A DNA stretch of 64,000 bases, from positions 743,008-807,007 of the forward strand of contig BCJJ01000005.1 of the NCBI GenBank assembly GCA_039545355.1, given 5' to 3'. How positions within the stretch are numbered: position 1 is the stretch's first letter; each line of letters opens with the position of its first letter. The notes under the pieces are model-generated. The model saw nothing but the letters and a program-made list of their open reading frames with translations. It ran no database searches and was not told the origin of the DNA. Source of the DNA: Trichosporon coremiiforme (taxonomy: Eukaryota > Basidiomycota > Tremellomycetes > Trichosporonales > Trichosporonaceae). Positions 56,653 to 64,000 of the stretch are shown here, in pieces. Made by a program: the position numbers and the translations under genes.

Positions 56653-58853
56653 TTAATCGATAGTAAGCCGACTGGGGCTTGCGGGGTTGGACGACACGGG
56701 CTTGAAAGTAGTAGGGGCGAGATCAGCCATGAGTCCGGGCTTCCTTCCTTCGTCGACATGTTCGCGCAGTCCCTTGCCAAAGTTGAGCCAGACGACGACA
56801 CCGTACCCGAGGCAAAGACAGATCATGACGAGCGACAGCGCACTGAAGACAGTGAGGGATTTGCGCACGGAGTAGTAGCTCTTGACCGTGTCCATGAGGC
56901 TGGTGCCAGTGTCCACGTCGCGCATAGCCAGGTCGACGAGAGCGGCCAGCGCCCTCAGGGCATGCTTCTTGTCGTAGCCCAGCTTGTAGTACAGCGCGAC
57001 GTTCTGCCACACCCGGACAAGTTTGAAGATGAAGTACGCCATGCCTGCGAGCAGTCCGACGAGGAACACGCCCATGGCGATGCGCCACTCCCTCCGCGCG
57101 GCCACGAGGCCCAACGCGAGCCAGAAGAACGACAGGGGCAGCATGACCCACGTCAGGACGTACTCGGGGTCCTTCTTGTTCAGGATCAGGAAAAGGAACT
57201 GGATGCTGAAGCTCATGAAGAAGAAGAAGGAGCAGCACACGATGCTCTCGAACACCTGATATTGCCGGTAGTACGTGCGGATGCGGAGGTCGGCCCCGAG
57301 GAATTTGTAGATTCGCCAACCGAATTCGCGCCAGACAAAGTACGTCAGGACAACGATAACCACCTCGGCCAGACCGATCACGCCAATCACGATGCCGGTG
57401 AGAATGTTGAGCGGAAGCGTCAGGAGCTTGTGGGCGGAAGTTACTTCTTCAGAGGACGGATCCACGTCCAACGTCTGCCTGATTTCGGCGACTTCAATGC
57501 CCGCATACGCGAGCAGCATCGCGTTGAACACGGCCAGAGCGATGACCTGGATCGTGTTCCGCGTCCGGATTGCGAACACGGTCAGGATCAGTTGGACCAG
57601 GTGCGCCGTCACGAAAATGTACAGGTAGATCGGGAGACGGCGCGCATTGTAGTCATCGCTGTCGACTGCGCCAGAGTTCTGCTCCTGGTTGTAGCGCCAG
57701 AGAATGTTGGCCTGGATCGCAACGTCGATCAGCATCTCGAGCGTAACGACGAGAAGAAGCAGACGGCATGCATGGCTCTGCGGGATGAACTGGGTGTCAG
57801 TGGTGAAGTTCTCAGAAACTTCTTAGCTGCTCCGAGGTGTTGGGTGCGAGAGGAGATAGGTGGCACAGGCGCCACGACCTACCTACGCAGATCTGCCCAC
57901 AGTGAAACCCGGACAAAGCGCGCATCACACATCCCCAGATCCACGCTCTCGCACCTTCCACGGGTCACGCGATGTTGCACTCACTCGATCAAGCCAGACG
58001 GAAAACTTGCTGCGTACTCGTCGCGGCTGCTCTTGTGCTGGCACGGCCGACTCGCGCTTGCTCCCCATCGTCGAGGCGGACAGCCGGCGCTCGCCCTTCA
58101 TCGGCTCGACGTCGGGGCGGTACCGCTGCTCCGTGCGCGGCGGGTACGTGAGCTGGGGGATATATTCTCCGGAACCGTCGGGGGACTGATGTCAGCTAGG
58201 TCCCAGGTGATGAGCTAGTCCCTCGAGTGAGGAGCCAGACCGCGGCACTGCTGGAGACTCACGCGCTGCGGCTCGGGCCCTCTGCCGAGATAGTCGGTCG
58301 TGATCGAGTGCAGCGGGGGATGGGCTGCTTCGGGGGATCGCATGTCTGAGGTATCTGACGGCGGAGGCGGGGGAAAGGGGGTCACGAGTGGAGCTGCGCT
58401 GGAGTCGCTTCTATCGCTCCGTTCACTCCTGTCGCGAAAGAAGGCGGGGCGGGAGGCTGTCGCCGGCGTAGGCGAGGTGACAGTGACGACTGGGGCTCTC
58501 GGCTCAGGCGAGACGAGGACGCGGGTTGGTCGTCGTTCTTGTCGCTGAGCAGCAGCTGAAGAAGAGGGAAGGGGAGGTGGAGGTGCTGGGGCGGAGCGAG
58601 GGGGGTTGGAGAAGGAGAAGAAGGGATCGTCCGTCGTCGAGTAATTCGGCGGAGGGGTGGCGGGCGTCCGTTCCGCTGCGAACGGGGGTTGCGGAGAGAA
58701 GGAGGGAGAGGGCCGGCCCGGAGCAGAGGAAGAAGAGCTTGGGTTCAGAGGCGAATCCTCATCGACGAGGTCGGCGTAGTCAGAGATGGTGAAGCGGTTC
58801 GTTGGCGCATGCTGGAGCTCGATCTTCTCGATCTGGATCGGGTGAGAAGTCAT
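56653..58853 (-). CDS. Multipass Golgi-type membrane protein, UPF0658-like
   Basis: Three exons (58263-58853, 57985-58185, 56653-57789) encode 642 aa. Residues 1-260 are cytosolic and Ser/Pro-rich. About eight membrane helices follow, beginning LLLLVVTLEMLIDVAIQANI and including IYLYIFVTAHLVQLILTVFA, QVIALAVFNAMLLAYAGIEV, ILTGIVIGVIGLAEVVIVVL and FSALSLVMICLCLGYGVVVW. The segment EFGWRIYKFLGADLRIRTYY, then RQYQVFE and FFFFMSFSIQFLFLIL matches, from memory, the UPF0658 family of S. pombe Golgi membrane proteins. Function is unknown. The extended N-terminal region is unusual and may be lineage-specific. Confidence 0.8.
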
Positions 58854-59209
58854 GGTGGTGGGCTTGGGCCTGCAAGTCTGCAAGCCTGCGCTCGGGCCGG
58901 TGCTCAACACTGGCACGGTCCCAACGTGGACGCTCGGAGCTCGAGCGTTGCCTTGACTCTTGCGGCGACTTGTAACGCTTCAGACTCGAGATGGCCAGGT
59001 GAGGGTAGGACCGGGTTCCAGGCCCGCGCGGCGAGATGGATGATCTGTGCGCAATGTTTAGTCTGTTCGGAGGTAAAGGACTGGTTCACGGTGTCGGGTA
59101 CGTCGGACAAGCTACTTGGGCTGAATTCGACTAGTTGGTACAAGGTACACAGTACACAGTAGCTAGTTGGTGGAGATGTGTATACACGGACAGTTGTTTG
59201 GGATGGCTC

Positions 59210-59239
59210 GTGGTCGCTCAAGTCGTGGTCGCTCAAGTC
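59210..59239. repeat. Tandem 15-mer GTGGTCGCTCAAGTC x2
   Basis: Two perfect copies followed by a partial third (GTGGTCG). Confidence 0.8.
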
Positions 59240-59290
59240 GTGGTCGTGGTCGGCATGTCTGTAGGTGTGGTGGTCAGTGTGTATGCAATT

Positions 59291-59311
59291 GCGAGATGCG
59301 AGATGCGAGAT
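59291..59311. repeat. Tandem heptamer (GCGAGAT)3
   Basis: Three perfect copies, about 50 bp after the 15-mer repeat. Confidence 0.85.
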
Positions 59312-59513
59312 GGTCATGTCGAAATGAGGGCGAGTCTCCTAGCGTTGGCGGAGGGCAGTGTCGTGCCCATGGGTGGGTCAAGGGCTGGCTCGCCCAGACA
59401 AGCTCTCTCTAGCTCTTTTGACTTGGGCGCTTATGCCTTGCCCTTGCAGCCTTCAACTCAACCTTCCTCCTAATCCTGAATGCTGGTGTTCCGGTGTAAG
59501 GCGTACAGCGTGC

Positions 59514-59539
59514 GGTGCGTGCGTGCGTGCGTGCGTGCG
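59514..59539. repeat. (GTGC)n tetranucleotide repeat
   Basis: About six GTGC units in a row, likely length-polymorphic. Confidence 0.85.
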
Positions 59540-60521
59540 TGCGCTGTGGACTAGACTCGACGCGTCAACTGGACTCTCCTCTCTGTTGGCCAGGTCCCAG
59601 GACCCAGCGGCGGCGAAACCAGCCAGGGTGTACCAGGGTCCCACTCCGGCCGGAGGGTCCGGACAAGCCTGGTGCCGAGCCGCACCCTGCCCAACGGGTG
59701 CGGGGGGCATGTCGTGAACCGAACACTGGCGGAATCCTGAACGCGCCTGGATACGCCTGAAAGCTGAGGCGCCCATGGGGGCCGCGCGCGTGAATGGGCT
59801 CTCAAGCATTGCATTAGGGGGTGCTAGGCTAGTCTAGTCTCCCTAAGCCTTTGCTTTCAGTGACACGAATAGCAAGCTGCGTTGCATTGCGTGCCTTTCA
59901 GCGGGCCACCCATCCCCAGTCACTCAAGGTCACTCCAGTCACTCAAGCAGCCAAGCAGCCAACGGTATAAGACAGCCCGTGACACTGAATTCACTACCAA
60001 ACACTGACCGAGCGAGTGAAAGCGTCGCCGTCCTTGGCCGTTACCGTGGGCAAGCGGCAGCACCGCATCATCGCCACCTCCCTGCTCCCCTTCCTGCTCC
60101 CCTTCCTCTCCATCTACGAATAGACCGACATCGCCTCCTCCCTCCCAGAATACAGTCACTGGGAATGGATATGTTAGACATGGGCGTTTCTGATTCTTCA
60201 GCTGCTCCCCACGTATCGGCACCTTCAGTCGTACACGTTCATTCCCAATCATGAAACACACCTCTTCTGCCTCCCCCTCCCGTCTCGTCCACCAATGCAG
60301 TGCACATGTGCTTGCTACCTTCTGTTTCATAAACACCAAAGGCGATGGGCAGTTCTATTTTGTTTTTGCATGTGTTAACTGCTGTGCACCTCCGTGCCTA
60401 CGTGCCTACGTCCATAGCGACCTTGGCGACATTTGAGTGAAGAGATGAGGGAGGGGAGAGCGGTGGAAAAGAGCGACTAGACACTCCTGCAGACAAGCCT
60501 ATCGGCGGCCGAAGCGGGAGC

Positions 60522-62148
60522 TTACTTGTCACCAGGCCCGCCGTTCTTGAATCCCTCCTCGACACCCTGCTCGCGCTTCTTGTTGAGCCACTCGTAGACG
60601 ACCCTGGTATGTCAGCAGGGTCCTCATAGTCTCCACACTTAATGCAGCTGGCAAGATGAGACTGCAAGGTTGACTTACGAGAAATCCTTCGACGCCATGC
60701 TGCCGTCTCCCTCCTCACAGGTCGCCTCGTACACGCTCTTCGAGGCCCAGGTCAGCGGCGTCGGCTGCGACTTGGCCGCGGCCGCGGCGAGGGCGAGGCC
60801 GACGTCCTGGGTTGTCAGCGTGGCTCTCTCTTCTCGGTCCTCAGTCCACGACTTCCTGCACAACTCTGCTCCCCGTCCGGCCCCGTGGCTCGGCTTCGTT
60901 CTTACAGGTCACGGCACGCCTTTGGCCGTCCAAGAGCTCGCTGCGCTCGCACTCCGTCCGCACTCACCTTGAGCATGAGCTTGGTCTGGAAACCGCCCGT
61001 GTACCCCCTAGCTCCCGGTCCGCCCTCAACTTCGGGCAGGGGCGAGTTAACCTTTGAGCTCCAGCTCTGGCCACTCGACGTGTTGATGATGTTGTGCATG
61101 AGGACCGGGTCGATGCCGAGCGCCTTGGCGAGAGCCAGGCCCTCGCCGAGCGCGATCTGGTTGATGGCCAGGATCAGGCTGGGCGTTAGCTTTGAAGCAC
61201 CTAGCGAGTAGCTAAGAACAGGGAGAGTGTCAAGTCGACTCACTTGTTCACGACCTTGACGCCGACGCCGTCACCGCTGCTGCCGCACGGCACGACACCG
61301 CCCTCACGCGCCATGTGCTGCATGAGCGGGATCGCAAGTTCCGAGGCGACCGGGTCCGCAGAGCCGAACATGATCGTGAGCGTGCCAGCCTTGGCACCGG
61401 TGATGCCTGCTGTCAGCGTGCTTCCTCCAATCTCCCCTTTCACTTTCTTCGCTCGCTCGCTCCGCGCTCGCTGCAAACTTACCTCCCGAAACAGGACCGT
61501 CGATCATGAGCGCCTTGCGTCCCGTCTTGTCGTGGACCGTGTCGGCGACGCGCTTAGCGCCAGTCGGGTCGAGCGTCGTCTGGTCGACGAACAGCGTCGA
61601 CGCGTTCGTGACGCCGCTCACAATCTTGCCGTCCACGAGCCAGGGGAGCTCGGTCGCTGCCTTTGAAAGCGACGTCTCGTCCGCGCCCTGAAGACCCGCG
61701 AGGAGACCGTTCTCGCCAAGGTACACGGCCTCGACCTGGGGCGTCGAGGGGAGCATCGTGAAGACGCGCGCGGCCTCGGCCGAGACACTGGGGGTCAGCT
61801 CATTGCAGATATGAAGGTTCGGGGAAGGCGAGGCCGACTTTTGTCGTGCCAAGACTATCGGCAAAGTGCCGCCTCGCCACCATAAGAATGCACCCACTCC
61901 CTCGGGTTGCTGACTCGCTTGATGCGGTCGGCGGCGGCGTCGCCGGAAGCCTTGCGCACGTTCTCGACGAACTGGGCGACGCTGGCCTCGCTCGGGTCGC
62001 ACACAACGATGGACGGCATCTCGGTGCTGCCCTTGGCGGCAGCGGTAGCCTTGGTGAAGAGGTTGGTCGCCATCGGGTTGCCCATGGCGCCGAGGCCGAT
62101 CCAGCCCAGTGTGCCGGAGCGCGAGAGCACGATGCGGGTGGGGAGCAT
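60522..62148 (-). CDS. 3-hydroxyisobutyrate dehydrogenase
   Basis: Six exons (61898-62148, 61483-61787, 61244-61406, 60968-61178, 60679-60806, 60522-60603) encode 379 aa with agreeing phases. The NAD-binding motif is WIGLGAMGNPMATNLFTKA. The substrate motif is DGPVSGGITGAKAGTL, the catalytic Lys is in GVGVKVVNNLILAINQ, and the C-terminal domain includes LALAKALGIDPVLMHNIINT. These are the signatures of the 3-hydroxyacid dehydrogenase family; the DGPVSGG form points to hydroxyisobutyrate in valine breakdown. The N-terminus (MLPTRIVLSRSG) is short but lacks acids, so mitochondrial import is plausible. An insert-like stretch of about 40 residues near 60-100 is not typical of bacterial relatives. 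Confidence 0.92.
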
Positions 62149-62535
62149 GGTGTCGTAGTTGTGTGGTGAGAGATAAGCTGGGTAGGCAGCAAAGAGATCT
62201 GGCCAAAGTATATTATGAAGGGGGAGACCCGGCCGAGACGCGGCTGGGTGAGACGAGACGTCAGCTGGCGGCGCTCTGGCGAGAGTGCCGACACCTGCCT
62301 AAGTCTCGGCAAGTTGTAGGCGAGTGTGGGCAAGTTCCGACCCCGGACCTGGACGACAGGAACCGATATCCGAGATTACTCGGTCAGCTGGGCCGTCGCA
62401 TGGTTTCCACGTTCGGGCTTTCACGTGACAGCGCAGCCCAGACCAACATGAGCAGAGACATCGCCGCGTCAAAAGTCGTCGCCGCTGCATCACTCGTCCA
62501 ACCCTTCCTTACAATCACCACCCAAAAAGAGCAGC
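62149..62535. promoter_or_regulatory. Divergent promoter region, hydroxyisobutyrate dehydrogenase / RD-RS-rich gene
   Basis: 387 bp between start codons. No TATA box or repeat is obvious. Confidence 0.4.
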
Positions 62536-63711
62536 ATGCGCTCGCCATCACCGCCATACAGGCGTTCACGATTTCGCTCCCCGAGTCCCCGGAGCCCACT
62601 CCGTTTCGGCCCCTCGCGCGGAGGAGATCGGTACCGCGGCGGCAACGACGAATACGACGACCGTCCCGATCGCTCTGAGCGTGAGCGCGACCGAGACCGA
62701 GACCGCGACAGGGACCGTGATCGCGACAGAGACCGCGACCGCGACAGGGACAGGAGCTTCCGCAGTGAGCGTTGGGGACGGCGCGGCGACCGTGACCGCG
62801 ACGCCGGCCGCGACTGGGACACGTACTACTCTCGCCGTCGCGAGTCGCGCGAAACGCGCGAGGCGTCCCCGAAATCTGCCGCCAGCGCTTCGCGTGCCGG
62901 ATCCCCCGAGGAGGGCCAGATCACGTCCCCTGACGCGAGTCATGGACGCCGGAGCCCCCGCCGCCGCTCGAGGTCGCCGGGAAGGTACGACCGTTTCGAC
63001 CGGTACAGGGAGTTTGACCGGGAGAGGCGCTGGGACGACCGCGAGGACAGGAGCAGGGACCGGGAGAGGGAGAGGGACAGGGGATGGCGGAGGAGTCGCA
63101 GCCGAAGCAGGAGTAGGAGCCGCTCGAGGAGTCGGAGCAGGGAGAGGGAGAGAGACCGCGACCGCGACCGCGAAAGTCCCCGCCGCCGCTCGCCAAGCGG
63201 GAGCCCGCCTCGCCGTCCTCCCACTGGACCGAGGAGCGACCGCGCCCCGCCAACCGGACCGAGAGCCTACGCCGCGCCGCCGCGGTTCGACCCCGCCTCT
63301 CGCTGGGGGCGGGAGAAGGGCACGCCGCCGTCTGGCAGTGCCACGCCAGGCCTTCACCGCGACAGCCCGCACACGCCCCACACGCCCCACACGCCACATG
63401 CGCCGAACCCGTACACGGCCCAGCATCACACGCAAACCCCGACAGAGGAAAACTCGTTCGAGCAGCGCCTGCTCGCTGAACTGCCCCAGCTGAAGGTGCC
63501 CTTCAAGGGCGCGTGGGAGACCGAGCTGGCCACGTACCAGGCGCGCATGGCGCCGCTGGCCCAGGCGACGCTGAAGGCGCAGGCACACATGCGCGCTGCG
63601 GCTGTCATCCTCGCCGACGCCGAGGCGCAGCGTGGCGAGGCCGGAGAGAGGAGGCGGATCTACCTCGAGCAGCTCCATGCCGGCGGCATCGACGGCATCA
63701 TGGGCGTTTAA
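62536..63711 (+). CDS. RD/RS-rich nuclear-type protein with ordered C-terminus
   Basis: One exon, 391 aa. Residues 1-265 are Arg-rich: RS dipeptides (MRSPSPPYRRSRFRSPSPRS), a run of alternating Arg-Asp from about 50 to 75, and further RS/RE blocks. Such domains are typical of splicing and RNA-processing factors. Residues 290-391 are different: EENSFEQRLLAELPQLKVPF, GAWETELATYQARMAPL and ending GGIDGIMGV, which looks like a folded helical domain. I do not recognise its family. No RNA-recognition motif is present. Arg-Asp codons alternate CGC/GAC in a DNA repeat that may vary in length. Confidence 0.75.
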   Translation: MRSPSPPYRRSRFRSPSPRSPLRFGPSRGGDRYRGGNDEYDDRPDRSERERDRDRDRDRDRDRDRDRDRDRDRSFRSERWGRRGDRDRDAGRDWDTYYSRRRESRETREASPKSAASASRAGSPEEGQITSPDASHGRRSPRRRSRSPGRYDRFDRYREFDRERRWDDREDRSRDRERERDRGWRRSRSRSRSRSRSRSRSRERERDRDRDRESPRRRSPSGSPPRRPPTGPRSDRAPPTGPRAYAAPPRFDPASRWGREKGTPPSGSATPGLHRDSPHTPHTPHTPHAPNPYTAQHHTQTPTEENSFEQRLLAELPQLKVPFKGAWETELATYQARMAPLAQATLKAQAHMRAAAVILADAEAQRGEAGERRRIYLEQLHAGGIDGIMGV

Positions 63712-63787
63712 GAAATAGTACAGTGATTTCATGCCATGTAAATTTATGTTGTGTAGTGCAGTGTCTATGTCAAATGAGAGAGGGAAA

Positions 63788-64000
63788 CTAGAAGCCCATA
63801 GCGGCCGCATACGCCTCGTACTCTGCCGGCGTCATCTCGTCCTGGTCCGCCTCGGTCACATCGAGGAGCGGCTTCATGATGCCGCCGACTGAGACCATGA
63901 CGTCGTCGTCACCAGCAGAGGCAGGGGTATCGCCGGGCGTCGGTTCGGTGCTGCTCTCCTGCCCGCCAAGCTCGGCCTCCTCGGCGTCCTCCATCCCGTC
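63788..64000 (-). CDS. TFIIE alpha-like C-terminus (5' part beyond window)
   Basis: The last 68 or more residues of a minus-strand gene that enters from the right edge. It is acidic, then ends VMVSVGGIMKPLLDVTEADQ, DEMTPAEYEAYAAAMGF. The pattern of a valine-rich strand, a short linker and MTPxEYxAY near the stop resembles the acidic C-terminal tail of TFIIE alpha, which contacts TFIIH. This is from memory and only a tail is visible, so it stays tentative. It converges with the RD/RS gene, 76 bp between stops. Confidence 0.5.
   Translation of the reverse strand, partial: DGMEDAEEAELGGQESSTEPTPGDTPASAGDDDVMVSVGGIMKPLLDVTEADQDEMTPAEYEAYAAAMGF

Larger units (their letters stand above)
58854..60521. 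other. Gene-poor region with several short tandem repeats
   Basis: 1668 bp between two minus-strand genes. No coding signal is convincing. It contains tandem repeats at 59210-59239 (15-mer twice), 59291-59311 (heptamer three times), 59514-59539 (GTGC units) and a 12-mer repeated at 59917/59937. Confidence 0.5.

Noticed and set aside
56560..58218. 552-codon open frame on the plus strand
   Set aside because: Antisense to the UPF0658-like membrane protein gene and spanning its introns; His/Asp/Glu-rich composition is the mirror of membrane-helix codons.
62566..63810. 414-codon open frame on the minus strand
   Set aside because: Mirror of the Arg-Asp repeat gene (giving Val/Ala runs); no family and overlaps the next gene's end.

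Overview
The window is nuclear DNA of a basidiomycetous fungus, most likely a Tremellomycete yeast. The phylum rests on established features: GC-rich coding sequence, many short introns (about 35-60 nt) with GTRNGT donors, CTGAC/CTAAC branch sites and CAG acceptors, and the gene families present. The class or order (perhaps Trichosporonales) is my impression only. There is no viral, plasmid, CRISPR or insertion-sequence material. I resolved 30 genes; two of them run off the window ends.

Layout, left to right: DNAJC8-like J-protein (-, partial), TFIIF alpha (+), DUF7719-type membrane protein (+), TAF13-like TFIID subunit (-), RTF2 (+), an unknown 494-aa protein (+), ATG27 (+), cytoplasmic dynein intermediate chain (-), mitochondrial Mn-SOD (+), a small charged protein with an apparent frameshift (+), RAD2/XPG (-), a small lipocalin-like protein (+), HSP104 (-), TFIIH SSL1 (+), DIB1 (-), an MFS monocarboxylate-type transporter (-), an unknown 597-aa Ser/Pro-rich protein (+), DPM1 (-), a zinc alcohol dehydrogenase (-), SIN3 (+), a PMU1-like histidine phosphatase (-), IWS1 (-), ERG9 squalene synthase (+), an unknown 821-aa protein (+), a UPF0658-like Golgi membrane protein (-), 3-hydroxyisobutyrate dehydrogenase (-), an RD/RS-rich protein (+), and the C-terminal end of a TFIIE-alpha-like gene (-, partial).

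The genes do not form one pathway, but transcription and repair genes are unusually common. Subunits of TFIIF, TFIID, TFIIH and probably TFIIE lie in 64 kb together with SIN3, IWS1 and RAD2. SSL1 and RAD2 both act in nucleotide excision repair; DNAJC8 and DIB1 are splicing-linked.

Exon models were built by hand from splice consensus, reading phase and family resemblance. For multi-exon genes the phases add up exactly unless stated. The most unusual signals are a 113-codon lysine-rich reading frame directly after, and in frame with, the HSP104 stop codon; a one-base frameshift in the small gene next to RAD2; a histidine phosphatase split by a 150-residue low-complexity insert; a TAF13-like protein about three times the usual size; and a helically phased decamer array between HSP104 and SSL1. 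I found no clearly new multi-gene system.
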